Positions 33,389 to 42,844 of a stretch of 64,000 nucleotides of DNA are shown here, one piece after another. The translations under genes were made by a program, and so were the position numbers. Numbering within the stretch: the first letter of the stretch is position 1; each line of letters starts with the position of its first letter. Origin of the DNA: Fusibacter paucivorans (GTDB lineage Bacteria > Bacillota > Clostridia > Peptostreptococcales > Acidaminobacteraceae). Location: contig NZ_JAHBCL010000007.1 in the NCBI RefSeq assembly GCF_018390735.1, positions 62,001-126,000 on the forward strand, in the 5' to 3' direction. The notes below the pieces were generated by a model. It worked only from the letters and a program-made list of their open reading frames with translations, had not been told where the DNA came from and made no database searches.

Positions 33389-34423
33389 CTAGCGTGTTAA
33401 ATAGAGGTAAATTAGCTGCATCGTGTGGTGAAGCGCCTCGTAGTGCGTACGTTCCATGCCGTGTGAAGCGTGAACGCCCGGACCGATTAGCGCACCGCGA
33501 ATATCGTTTCCAGCTTTTAATGCAGCGCTGACATCTGAGCCATAGTAAGGATATATATCGACAGCATAGCTGAGTTCCACGGACTTTGCCAATTGGATGA
33601 GCTCAGAGACGAGGTTGTAGTCATAAGGACCAGAAGTATCCTTTGCACAGATTGACACGTCGAACTCTGTACAGCTTAAATCATCACCAATACAGCCCAT
33701 ATCAACGGCGAGCATTTCGACGACATCGGATGGTATTTGAGAAGCGCCGTGACCGACTTCTTCATAATTGCTAATCAACACTTTTGTCGTATAAGTCGGT
33801 TTGATATGATTGGCAGAAAGATATTCCATAACGCCAAGGATACAGGCGACGGATCCCTTATCATCAATGAAGCGTGATTTGACAAAATCATTGACAATAG
33901 TCGTCTTGGGGTCAATACAGATAAAATCGCCGGCTTGAATGCCTAAAGCAGCAGCATCTTCCTTTGAACGAACGCGTTCATCAAGGCGAACGATCATATT
34001 TTCAGGTGTTCGCGAAAGGGTAGACGCTTCTTTAAAGACGTGTGCGGCAGGTGCGTTACTTAGGAAAGTACCTGTGTAAACGTCGCCATCGCGTGTATGC
34101 ACACGACAGTATTCGGAATCAAGTGTCGGAACAATAGGTCCGCCGACTAGTGTGAATTTTAAAAAGCCTTCGGCAGTGATGCTTCGCACCATAGCGCCAA
34201 GGGTGTCGACATGTGCTGAAAGTGCAACGGTTTTAGAAGGATCTTTTCCTTCAATGGTAATAATCATGCCGCCCTTCTGGTTAAAGGTATAAGCATAACC
34301 CAATGCATCGACCCACTCTGAAAGTGTTGCCATCATATGGTGCGTATAGCCGCTGGGGCTGTCCGTCTTGAGCAAGTGTTCCAACTTCTCTAGAAAATAA
34401 GATTTATTCACTTTTATCTTCAT
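33389..34423 (-). CDS. M42 family aminopeptidase
   Basis: A 344-residue cytoplasmic metallopeptidase of the M42 (glutamyl aminopeptidase / TET) family. The dinuclear zinc ligands are visible as SAHVDTLGAMV, RFIDDKGSVA, NYEEVGHGAS, VDMGCIGDDL and a C-terminal GVHASHGMERTH. Such enzymes trim peptides from proteolysis. GGAGGTGCTTT precedes the start. It shares the strand with, but is probably transcribed separately from, the Mrp module. Confidence 0.9.
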   Translation of the reverse strand: MKIKVNKSYFLEKLEHLLKTDSPSGYTHHMMATLSEWVDALGYAYTFNQKGGMIITIEGKDPSKTVALSAHVDTLGAMVRSITAEGFLKFTLVGGPIVPTLDSEYCRVHTRDGDVYTGTFLSNAPAAHVFKEASTLSRTPENMIVRLDERVRSKEDAAALGIQAGDFICIDPKTTIVNDFVKSRFIDDKGSVACILGVMEYLSANHIKPTYTTKVLISNYEEVGHGASQIPSDVVEMLAVDMGCIGDDLSCTEFDVSICAKDTSGPYDYNLVSELIQLAKSVELSYAVDIYPYYGSDVSAALKAGNDIRGALIGPGVHASHGMERTHYEALHHTMQLIYLYLTR

Positions 34424-34476
34424 AAAGCACCTCCGGTTGATAAGGCTATTTTATCATAAATGAAGTCGTGTGCCCA

Positions 34477-35214
34477 TTATTGACCTTCGTTTTTCGTTGC
34501 TTGGTAGGTGTCGATTGCATCCAGGAGTTGGGAGAGATAATCGTCTGTCAGCATGCCCGGATATGAATAATAGTACTCAAAGTCGGGGCCGATGAAGATT
34601 GTCGTCGGAAAGGCGGAGACACCGAACATACTGGCGAGGGCGCTGTCTTCATCTAAATAGAAGTCAAGATCATAACCGTACAAATCGATATAGTCCTGAA
34701 CGGTCTGGGCATCTTCGCCGACATCAATAGCGACAACTTTAATACCATCACGTTGATGAACTTCGTTGAGCAGCGGCATCTCCTGTTCGCAGTATGTACA
34801 CCATGTTGCCCAAAAATTGAGGATGATAAGCTGTCCTTCATAGTCGTAGAGCGATTTAGTATCACCATTTAAAGCGGTTAATTCAAAGTCGTCAAAATAA
34901 TAGGGCTCCTGTGCTTCGGCGGTTTCGGATGATGCTTCTGCACTTTCAGAATCTGAATCGGCTGAGCTGGCTGTTGACGCTGACTGATCTGATTGTGCTG
35001 AAGTATTTCCGGGATCATTAGCATCGGGAGTATTGTTTTCTGCTGTTGGTGCATCGGTACTTTCAGTGGGGTTTACCGCAGTTGATGACGGCTCGACAGA
35101 TGATGACGGTTCATCGGCGGGCTGGCATGCCGTCAAAGAAAGGATCAGCAGGATGCCTGCAAAAGACAGCAGTATTTTTTTCGATGGACGAAAAGTGTTT
35201 TTATAATTCATCAT
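34477..35214 (-). CDS. TlpA-like thioredoxin-fold lipoprotein
   Basis: A 245-residue membrane-anchored thiol-disulfide protein. The signal ends in the lipobox LTAC (Cys30). Residues 31-103 are a Ser/Thr/Ala/Glu-rich spacer, and residues about 105-240 a TlpA/ResA-type thioredoxin domain with active-site WATWCTYC (Cys139, Cys142) and cis-Pro in AFPTTIFIG. It acts outside the membrane; the upstream CcdA would supply electrons. Confidence 0.88.
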   Translation of the reverse strand: MMNYKNTFRPSKKILLSFAGILLILSLTACQPADEPSSSVEPSSTAVNPTESTDAPTAENNTPDANDPGNTSAQSDQSASTASSADSDSESAEASSETAEAQEPYYFDDFELTALNGDTKSLYDYEGQLIILNFWATWCTYCEQEMPLLNEVHQRDGIKVVAIDVGEDAQTVQDYIDLYGYDLDFYLDEDSALASMFGVSAFPTTIFIGPDFEYYYSYPGMLTDDYLSQLLDAIDTYQATKNEGQ

Positions 35215-35263
35215 AAATAAACTCCTTGTTTCAGGAACACGGCATTATGGCGCCTGTTCGTGT

Positions 35264-35965
35264 TTATAAATTAAAAAGACTGCTAACCAAAGGACCCAGT
35301 TTACCGAGTAGCATTAATAGGCCTAACAAGCAGAGCGTGAGTCCAGCGAGTTTGTTGAGCCATGACATATGCTTATTCAGCGCTACAAGGTGGTTTTGTA
35401 CAAAATCAATAAAGATGGCAGTGAGTAAAAATGGAATCGCCATGCCGAGGGAGTAGATCGTGAGCAAATAGACGCCTTCGCTGACATTGCTGCTAAAGGC
35501 TGTCGTCGAAGCGAGAATAGCACCGATAATCGGGCCGAAACAAGGTGTCCAGCCAAAGGCGAATGCCATTCCCATCCCAACGGCATAGAGTGGGGTTGTT
35601 TTTTTGAGGACGAATTGTTTCCGATAGTCCTGATGCATAAACGGCAATTTTAAAATGCCAAGCATATTAAGGCCGAAAAACAGGATAAAGATGCCTGCTA
35701 CTCTGGAAAGCCATGCTTTATTGGAGGCAAATAATTTCCCGACAGCACTGGCAGTAACGCCCATGAGGATAAAGACGATGGTAAATCCTAAAATGAAGCC
35801 CAGTGTCTGAATAATGGCTTTTCGCCTTTGAAGTTTGATGTCTTCAACATCATAACTGCCGGTTAAATACATGATATAAGCTGGGATTAGCGGCAGTAAA
35901 CAGGGTGAAAAAAAAGAGGCAATACCTGCTGTAAAGGCAGCCCATGCATTCACTTGAATAATCAT
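35264..35965 (-). CDS. ccdA: CcdA/DsbD-type thiol-reducing membrane protein
   Basis: A 233-residue protein with six helices. The redox cysteines occur in FFSPCLLPLIPAY (TM1) and GWTPCFGPIIG (TM4), the two-Cys arrangement that passes electrons from cytoplasmic thioredoxin to an extracellular partner, here probably the TlpA-like protein 49 bases downstream. CAGGAGGTCATT precedes the start. Confidence 0.92.
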   Translation of the reverse strand: MIIQVNAWAAFTAGIASFFSPCLLPLIPAYIMYLTGSYDVEDIKLQRRKAIIQTLGFILGFTIVFILMGVTASAVGKLFASNKAWLSRVAGIFILFFGLNMLGILKLPFMHQDYRKQFVLKKTTPLYAVGMGMAFAFGWTPCFGPIIGAILASTTAFSSNVSEGVYLLTIYSLGMAIPFLLTAIFIDFVQNHLVALNKHMSWLNKLAGLTLCLLGLLMLLGKLGPLVSSLFNL

Positions 35966-36007
35966 AATGACCTCCTGATATGGATCGTTTCAACGGCATT
36001 ATGCCCC

Positions 36008-36036
36008 ATTATACACTAAGTGAAAACGCTTTTCAA
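36008..36036 (-). promoter_or_regulatory. Promoter of the ccdA-tlpA operon
   Basis: On the minus strand TTGAAA (36036-36031) and perfect TATAAT (36013-36008) are 17 bp apart, about 40 bases before the ccdA start. Confidence 0.8.
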
Positions 36037-36200
36037 TTACGTTAATCCCTTCACAAGGGGGGTCGTATGTTGAGAAAGTATGTTAATGACTGGTAAATTC
36101 TCGTTGAATACAGTAAAATAGAGGAGAAAGAAATCAATGCATCAATGATGTGACAGCATTGAAATCGCTTAGGATATGTTTATGATAAAGGGGTATTAGG

Positions 36201-36368
36201 ATGAAAAATTACAGGTTGACAAAACGCGGCAAGCTGACGGCTGGCATATTGGGGATATTGGCCGTTGCCGCCATTGCAGGCGGAGGTGTGTATACGGCAG
36301 GCTATGTATTTGTCTTTTGTTTAGCGGCATTGGGTTTATCCATTTACGAATTTTTCTTTAACCGTTAG
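36201..36368 (+). CDS. Small two-helix membrane protein, unknown
   Basis: A 55-residue frame with AAGGGG seven bases before the ATG. A basic start (MKNYRLTKRGK) precedes two hydrophobic segments, about 12-34 and 35-52, split by a Gly-rich turn (AGGGVYTAG). It lies 41 bases before the first rightward antiporter-like gene and is probably co-transcribed, so it could be an accessory subunit. No family recognised. Confidence 0.6.
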   Translation: MKNYRLTKRGKLTAGILGILAVAAIAGGGVYTAGYVFVFCLAALGLSIYEFFFNR

Positions 36369-36409
36369 TATGATAAACGTTCGGATGATGTTTTTGACGG
36401 GAGGCTTGT

Positions 36410-37904
36410 ATGATTAGATACGGTCCGATATTTTGCGTTGTCCTCTTGTTGGTCAGCGCATTCTATTTTCAGCGAACCAAACGCGTACATATGATTCATC
36501 AGATCAGCGGCGGTATTTTCTTTATTGCATTTATACTGATGCTGTTCAATTTTTATTATATCAATGCTTACGGTGCTTATTTGTATCCGTCATTTCTCAG
36601 TCAGGTGTTAGGGTTTAAGGTTATCAGTACCTTAAGCGTTCTGGTGATCTCCGTCTTCTATATGACGATTGCCGCCATCACTTGGTTCTCCAATTATTCA
36701 CTACGCAAATATATTGATCCTTCAAAAATTCCGACGTATTACAGTTTGATGCATATTATGAATGCGGCGATTACCATTGTAGTTTTTACAGACACGTTTG
36801 TAACACTGTATGTTGCCTATGTCATCATTATCATGGCTGCCTATCACATGATTCAGATTAAAAATAAAGTGGCGGCACCTTATGAGAAGCTAAGGTTTTT
36901 GACAATGAATCTCTTTGGACTGTTTTTATTGTTTGTTGGTCTCGCAATGATGGTGTACAAAACGCATGCGATGGATTTTGAAATGCTGCATGCGGCACTC
37001 AACACATTTCAGTCAGAGGATGCCAATTATTATACACTCAGTATGACACTGTGTATCGTAGGTCTTGGTGTCAATGGCGTGCTCTTTCCCTTTTTTGCGT
37101 GGATGCCGGATCTCTTTGCGACGACACCGGCACCACTCAGCGCACAGCTTTCGGCGGTGACCATCAAAATTTCGCCAATTGTGATGATGAAGCTCGTGTT
37201 CAGCGGCTATGGTATCACTTTGTTTAATGCGCTGCATTTAAATAGCGTCCTCGTTATCCTAGGCATCGCCAGTATGCTCAGTGGGTCTATTTTTGCAATT
37301 CACCAGCAGGATCTTAAGAAAATGATTGCTTATTCAACGATTTCGCAGCTGGGATATGTCTATTTAGCCATTGGCATTGGCAATGAATACGGCATTCGCA
37401 TTGCACTGTATCAATTGCTGGCACATGTGGTAACCAAAGCGGCTATCTATATGAGCGTTGGTTCAATGTACGAGCAGGTGGGAACCACTGAAATAAAGCG
37501 ATTGAAGGGTGTCGGTAAACAGCTTCCGATTACGCTTGGCTGTTTTGCACTTGGTGCAATATCCATGGTTGGCATCCCAATCTTGCCAGGATTTATCACG
37601 AAGTGGAATCTTTCGCTGGCAACGTTGACAAGCGGCAGTGTTATTCCCCTTTTTGTCATTCTTATTAGTGCGATTTTAAATGCAACGTACTATAGTACCG
37701 ATTATAATCAATGGCTTTTTTGGTCCTGAAAATATTGAAATGCGGCACTTTGAAGTGACGGCAAAGCCCTTTAGAGAGGTTTTGCCACTGGTGTTTCTCA
37801 TTGGCATCATGGTGCTGATGGGGTTTTTCGCCAATAGTATTTTTCACTTTATTAATGCCAAGGAACTAATGGCAGCAGTGATGACAGGGGGGGTGTACAT
37901 ATGA
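36410..37904 (+). pseudogene. NuoN/MrpD-like antiporter subunit, frameshifted
   Basis: The frame from ATG 36410 encodes a NuoL/M/N-type subunit and breaks at residue about 428; the rest continues one frame over, from PIIINGFFGPEN to a stop at 37904, which overlaps the next start codon (ATGA) as an intact operon would. A single extra A at 37694 explains it: removing it restores NATYYVPIIINGFFGPEN, a typical junction of the family. The part before the break also lacks usual pump residues: the TM5 Glu is replaced (VAYVIIIMAAYHM) and the TM7 Lys is missing (GVNGVLFPFFAW), while the TM8 Lys remains. Real mutation, assembly error or recoding cannot be told apart here. Confidence 0.75.
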
Positions 37905-39349
37905 CGGCAATTGGATTGTACACCATGGTTTTCCTGCCTTTTGCTTCTGGTGTCATTCATGAGTTTTTACCAAAGAAGCGGCAAAAACTTTCAAAGGGAT
38001 GGGTGTTGACGACGCTGGGCGTTGAGATTTTTTTAATTTTACAGGCGCTTATCCGCGGCCAAAATGTTGAACTCGTCAGTGTTCAGATGATTGATCTTAT
38101 TCGTCTTCACTTTCGATTAGACGGATTGGGAATTATCTTTTGCAGTTTGGCGATTTTTCTATGGCTCATGGCGACGCTATACAGTTTTTCTTATATGAAG
38201 GGCGAGCCGCGCGCGCATCATTTTTACAGCTATATGCTCTGTGTGCTGACGGCAGTGATCGGCATTGCGGTGTCAGGCAACCTGATGATGCTCTATATTT
38301 TTTACGAATTATTGACCATTACAACATTTCCGCTCATAATTTTTAGAAATACAGAAGAGGCCATTCGCTTGGGCAATAAATACTTAATTTACAGTTTTGT
38401 TGGTTCTAGTTTCGTAATCGTCGGTATGAGCGTTTATTTTTTTAATGTTGGCAATTTGGATTTTACGCCGTTTTCACAGGCGAGTGTCTATGGGGATACC
38501 CTCGTGATCAGTTACTTATTTCTGTTTTTGGGATTTGGTGTGAAGACGGCGCTGGTGCCATTTCATAGTTGGCTGCCTTCGGCAATGCTGGCGCCAACGC
38601 CTGTTAGTGCGTTGCTCCACGCTGTAGCCGTGGTAAAATCGGGTATTTTTGCGATGCTTCGATTGAATTATTACCTCTTTGGTGCGGCTTTTCTTAATGC
38701 GCATGGTTACTTGCAGAATGCATTGCTTACCATGGTAACGGTTTCTATTCTCGTTGGGGCCTTTTTGGCGTATCATCAAAAAAATCTTAAACGAAGGCTG
38801 GCGTACTCTACAATTAGTCAGCTTGGCTATATCATGCTCGGGATACTCATGTCAAATGGCATTGCGCTGACGGGAGCGCTGTTGCATTTCGTCAATCACG
38901 CTGTTATTAAAATGTCGTTGTTTTTCTGCGTTGGCAGTTTTTATAAAAATGCGAAGATTACAGATTTTGATGAAGTTGATGGCTACGGTAAAAAACTGCC
39001 TTTTAGCTTTGGTGCATTTATGATTGCAACCATCTCTATTATGGGCTTGCCGCCCACCAACGGCTTTGTCAGCAAGTGGTTTTTATCCCTCGGCGCCATT
39101 GAGCAGGCAAAGATGCCGTTTATTTTCGTCATGCTCTTCAGCGCCTTCATGACGGCGCTATACCTAATGCCGGTCGGCATTAATGCTTTTTTTAAATCGC
39201 CGAAAACAGAACGCGAGATTGTACCAATGGATCTGAGTATGCGCGTGCCAATTGCTGTGCTCGTGTTGCTGTGTCTCTTACTGGGACTCTTTCCAAATCC
39301 GCTGTTGACGTTTATCAACCAGCATGTCGTCAATTACTTGAACATATAG
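37901..39349 (+). CDS. NuoM/MrpD-like antiporter subunit
   Basis: A 482-residue, about 14-helix proton-translocating subunit. Key residues are intact: TM5 Glu (IFYELLTITTFPLI), TM7 Lys (FGVKTALVPFHSWLP), TM8 Lys (AVVKSGIFAML). GGGGGGTGTACAT precedes the ATG. Nine bases separate it from the next subunit. Confidence 0.88.
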   Translation: MTAIGLYTMVFLPFASGVIHEFLPKKRQKLSKGWVLTTLGVEIFLILQALIRGQNVELVSVQMIDLIRLHFRLDGLGIIFCSLAIFLWLMATLYSFSYMKGEPRAHHFYSYMLCVLTAVIGIAVSGNLMMLYIFYELLTITTFPLIIFRNTEEAIRLGNKYLIYSFVGSSFVIVGMSVYFFNVGNLDFTPFSQASVYGDTLVISYLFLFLGFGVKTALVPFHSWLPSAMLAPTPVSALLHAVAVVKSGIFAMLRLNYYLFGAAFLNAHGYLQNALLTMVTVSILVGAFLAYHQKNLKRRLAYSTISQLGYIMLGILMSNGIALTGALLHFVNHAVIKMSLFFCVGSFYKNAKITDFDEVDGYGKKLPFSFGAFMIATISIMGLPPTNGFVSKWFLSLGAIEQAKMPFIFVMLFSAFMTALYLMPVGINAFFKSPKTEREIVPMDLSMRVPIAVLVLLCLLLGLFPNPLLTFINQHVVNYLNI

Positions 39350-39358
39350 GAGGGTGAG

Positions 39359-41266
39359 ATGAAAGTCAGTACAATGCTTTTAATAATCATCTTCATGCCG
39401 ATGATTGCCAGTGTCGTCAGCTATTGGATTGGCATGATTCGAGAGTCATACCGCAATTTCTTTCTGATAGGTATGATGGTGGTAGAGGCCTTAATCACCT
39501 ATAAGATCTACGGTATTGTCAGCACCGGTGAAGTCATCTGGTTGACGATTCCAGGCGTTATGGGAACGGGATTTGTATTAAAATGTGATTTGTATCGCTT
39601 TGTATTTGTGGCCATTGCCGTTTTTGCATGGTTTGTGACCATGTTGTATTCCTTTCTTTATTTGATCAAGTACAACCATCGAAATCGTTATTTTATGTTT
39701 TTTACACTGACATTGTCAGCAACGGTTGGATTTTTCCTTTCTGCCAATATCATCAATATGTTTACGTTCTTTGAAATATTGACCATTTCATTGTATCTAT
39801 TGATTATTCACGATGAAGATGAGTACTCTCATGAAGCGGGTTCAATTTACCTGAACATGGCAATTTTCGGCGGCTTAGTCCAGCTTCTAGGCATTTTTAT
39901 GCTCTATGCCTATACGGGGACTTTTATGATTGACGAAGTCGGTGCTATTTTTGAGGGGATGGGTTATATCAAATACGTGATTGCCATTCTGATTTTCATT
40001 GGTTATGCGGTTAAGGCAAGTTGTTTCCCACTGCATGTTTGGCTGCCGAAAGCCCATCCGGCGGCACCGTCTCCTGCCTCTGCGGTATTGTCCGGTGTCA
40101 TGCTGAAATGCGGCGTATTCGGCATTATCATGGTAGCAAATGATTTTCTGAGACTCGATCATTATTTTGCCACAATGCTGATGATTATTGCCTATGCCAA
40201 TATTATTCTGACGGGTATTATGGCTATGTATCAGCGGAATTTAAAGCGGATTATGGCCTTTAGCTCGATGAGCCAAATCGGCTTCATTTTGTTGGGTGTG
40301 GCACTGCTGGGGGTTGATGAAAACTATGCAGCCTACGGTACACTGCTGTATATTATTAACCATAGTATCTACAAAGTGCTGCTGTTTCTATGTGCCGGCG
40401 TTATCTATACGTTGGTCAAGGATTTGAGTTTAAATAACTTGAAGGGATTTGGCAGGGGCAAATATATTCTGTTTGTACTCTTTCTCGTGGGTGTTCTTGG
40501 TCTTACAGCGTTCCCGGGATTCAATGGTTACTTGGGAAAGACACTGCTATATCATGCGTTGGAACACTATGTCGAAATACACGGTTTCTTTTATCGCTTT
40601 TTACTGATTCTCTTTGATGTAGGCAGTATGATTACAGTGGCCTATGCATTAAAGATGATGGTGGCCATATTTATTTGGAAAGCGGAAGAAACACCGCCAA
40701 AGACCAGCAATAAGTGGATCTATTTCCCGCTGTTTCTATTGGCTTTTGCCATTTATTACGAAGGAACACATCCATCAATGATTTTATCGGCGTTGGGAGA
40801 TGCCGCGATTCACTTAGGCGGAACACGTCAATTTCATTATGCCTTTTATGAAGTGGAAAACCTGATGCACAGTGCTGTGATCTTTTTGTTTGGCGGGCTG
40901 ATTTACGTTTTCTTCATCAACGGACTGCTTAGAAAAAATGAAAATGGTAAGTGGATGTACGTGAATCCTTCAATGCACTGGATCAGTGCAGAGCGCCTTT
41001 TGTACCAGCCGAGTATGGCTTTTGTCCTTCACATTATGCCGCGGGCGATTATGCGAATTGACGCTAGACTCTCGCTGCTCTTTACACATATGATGACAGC
41101 ATTGCTGCGCAGTTCGAATATTAAATTTAAAACGATATCAGATCGAGAATATACACTGAAGAGTATTGGCTTTGATGCAATGCGCTGGCTAAAAACAGTC
41201 AGCGGCAGTATGATTTTGGCACTTTTAGCAACCATGCTCATTTATATGATTTTAACATTGATCTAA
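39359..41266 (+). CDS. NuoL/MrpA-N-like antiporter subunit, long form
   Basis: A 635-residue subunit with about 14 core helices, TM5 Glu (FTFFEILTISLYLL), TM7 Lys (YAVKASCFPLHVWLPKAHPAAPSPAS) and TM8 Lys (VMLKCGVFG). After the core it has about 200 further residues with an additional helix pair, ending in a hydrophobic segment. AGGAGGGTGAG precedes the start. With the two upstream subunits it may supply the MrpA-type pump missing from the leftward module. Its stop codon lies inside a 12-bp repeat. Confidence 0.88.
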   Translation: MKVSTMLLIIIFMPMIASVVSYWIGMIRESYRNFFLIGMMVVEALITYKIYGIVSTGEVIWLTIPGVMGTGFVLKCDLYRFVFVAIAVFAWFVTMLYSFLYLIKYNHRNRYFMFFTLTLSATVGFFLSANIINMFTFFEILTISLYLLIIHDEDEYSHEAGSIYLNMAIFGGLVQLLGIFMLYAYTGTFMIDEVGAIFEGMGYIKYVIAILIFIGYAVKASCFPLHVWLPKAHPAAPSPASAVLSGVMLKCGVFGIIMVANDFLRLDHYFATMLMIIAYANIILTGIMAMYQRNLKRIMAFSSMSQIGFILLGVALLGVDENYAAYGTLLYIINHSIYKVLLFLCAGVIYTLVKDLSLNNLKGFGRGKYILFVLFLVGVLGLTAFPGFNGYLGKTLLYHALEHYVEIHGFFYRFLLILFDVGSMITVAYALKMMVAIFIWKAEETPPKTSNKWIYFPLFLLAFAIYYEGTHPSMILSALGDAAIHLGGTRQFHYAFYEVENLMHSAVIFLFGGLIYVFFINGLLRKNENGKWMYVNPSMHWISAERLLYQPSMAFVLHIMPRAIMRIDARLSLLFTHMMTALLRSSNIKFKTISDREYTLKSIGFDAMRWLKTVSGSMILALLATMLIYMILTLI

Positions 41267-41284
41267 ACATTGATCTAAACATTA
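41254..41284 (+). repeat. 12 bp tandem repeat over a stop codon
   Basis: AACATTGATCTA occurs twice (41254, 41266), then AACATTA. The TAA of the preceding gene lies at the junction of the two copies. Confidence 0.8.
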
Positions 41285-41298
41285 ATGCAAAATAATGA

Positions 41299-41346
41299 AG
41301 CGCTGTCCTATTCAGTATTAAAACTGTTTAAGACAACGCTTTTTTA
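41299..41346. terminator. Terminator between converging genes
   Basis: AAGCG-C-TGTC pairs with GACA-A-CGCTT, followed by six T on the plus strand. Confidence 0.65.
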
Positions 41347-42747
41347 TGAGATCGTATTTAATGTGTGTTTTGTAATCATATCGGCATCGCCGTCTTCGGA
41401 GATGACGATGACGATGACATCTGCATAAGTGGTGTTGTGAGAGACGGTTTCAACGTAGCGAATAGCAGAGTTATACCGAGCACCTCTTGATGGATCGCCT
41501 TTTTCAGTGGCGATGCCGTCGAGAATAACGCCAATGCCGTGACAGACGCCGTCCAAGTCCATGAGGATGGCTCCGTCAATACGTGTGATGGACTGAATAT
41601 CGCTTTCGGAAAGTGGTTTGGGTTCAATGACAAATCCCTGATTTTTTAAACGAAGTGCTTCGCTGCGGGCATTCTTAGACAATACAATAAGGGTGCCCTT
41701 AATTTGTTTAAAGGCTTCTAAAATCAGTTTGTAGAGCTGTAGGGTATGCTTCGCATTAAATTCTGGATAGAGCTCGCGAAGTGTCCGACTGAATTTATAA
41801 TAACTGATTTTGGGTTTGGGAATAAACAGTTCTTCATGGACGACTTGAAAGAGGCGGACGAGGTTGTACGATAGCTGCCAGCTTGCATAATGGCTAAACT
41901 CAATGGTTAGCAGCTGATTGAGATACCGTGACGCTTCAACAGCATCGAGGATGCGAACGGTGCCGTAGATATATTCCCCGTCTGAAAGCAGATAAATATC
42001 ATCTCCAGATAGTTCCAAAATTTTGCGAATATGCCGTAACCGATGAAGTGGTATGGCAGTTTCAAAAGAGACGATTCGTTCAAAGGCGCTGTTGCGGGTA
42101 AGCCTAGTCAAATCATCCAGAGAAGCCAGTAGTATTTTGCCGTTGCTAAAAGTCTTTTCATAACTTAATGAAGAGATTTTACTAATGCTTTCAAATGGTG
42201 CGGCGCTTTGCGGCGCATCGAGCAGCTCTGTAAACAGTGATTTGCCGGCAGCACGCATTAACGAAACGACTGAGGGCGGTGAAAACACTTCCCCTTCGGC
42301 AAGTGTGCGGATTCCTTCATTAAGAATGCTCAGTGTTTCAGCGATAATGGCATCAATAATTGATCGGTTTACCGTTCGGCTGTTTACAGGCAGTCGTTCA
42401 TAAGGTGAGAGCATTTTTCGGTCAAAGACGAGCAGAAACGCAATAAGATTTTGACGGGTTAATGTAAATTGTGTTATGACTATTTGATGCCACTCGTGGT
42501 CAAAATCCGGCATAAGTTCGATGAATGCCTGAAGTTCGTGTTTTTTTTCATAAAGCGTTTCGAGCTGTTCGTGATCTGTTTTGAAGGTAAAAGCCTTATC
42601 TTTATATGTCATAATGAGGTTATTGGAAGCGATGTGAAAGGTAATGGCGCCCATTTCGGGAATCAGCTCTTCATCGACGTTTTTGAAAATTTGTGTGATA
42701 TAGGGCTCAAAAGCACCTGTTAATTGATATGCATTTAACAAACTCAT
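41344..42747 (-). CDS. Diadenylate-cyclase-like (DisA_N/DAC) protein with N-terminal sensor
   Basis: A 467-residue soluble protein. Residues about 1-340 form an unrecognised, mostly helical N-terminal region. The C-terminal 130 residues resemble the DAC fold that makes c-di-AMP: IDGAILMDLDGVCHGIG (DGA at 391-393) and GDPSRGARYNSAIRYV. In classical DACs the second motif reads RHR; here it is RYN (424-426). Proteins with this variant are usually still annotated as DAC-domain proteins. GGAGGG touches ATG 42747, so TTG 42741 with better spacing could be the real start. It is convergent with the ion-pump genes, whose activity c-di-AMP often controls in Firmicutes. Confidence 0.65.
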   Translation of the reverse strand: MSLLNAYQLTGAFEPYITQIFKNVDEELIPEMGAITFHIASNNLIMTYKDKAFTFKTDHEQLETLYEKKHELQAFIELMPDFDHEWHQIVITQFTLTRQNLIAFLLVFDRKMLSPYERLPVNSRTVNRSIIDAIIAETLSILNEGIRTLAEGEVFSPPSVVSLMRAAGKSLFTELLDAPQSAAPFESISKISSLSYEKTFSNGKILLASLDDLTRLTRNSAFERIVSFETAIPLHRLRHIRKILELSGDDIYLLSDGEYIYGTVRILDAVEASRYLNQLLTIEFSHYASWQLSYNLVRLFQVVHEELFIPKPKISYYKFSRTLRELYPEFNAKHTLQLYKLILEAFKQIKGTLIVLSKNARSEALRLKNQGFVIEPKPLSESDIQSITRIDGAILMDLDGVCHGIGVILDGIATEKGDPSRGARYNSAIRYVETVSHNTTYADVIVIVISEDGDADMITKHTLNTIS

Positions 42748-42807
42748 CCCTCCATCATATCCCAGTTCTTATTCAATATATACCATAAAGACAGTGTTTG
42801 TAAGCAA

Positions 42808-42844
42808 TAAAAAAAGAATACTAGAGCAAGGAAACTCTAGTATT
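42808..42844 (-). terminator. Terminator inside the leader of the DAC-like gene
   Basis: On the minus strand AATACTAGAG / CTCTAGTATT form a 10-bp perfect stem followed by C and seven T, 61 bases before the coding region. It either attenuates the gene or ends a short RNA. Confidence 0.8.

Noticed and set aside
37685-37700. Programmed ribosomal frameshift
   Set aside because: No slippery heptamer, stop-codon pause or stimulatory structure is evident at the shift.
37680-37904. Separate 74-residue protein
   Set aside because: It is the frameshifted C-terminus of the preceding antiporter subunit, not an independent gene.
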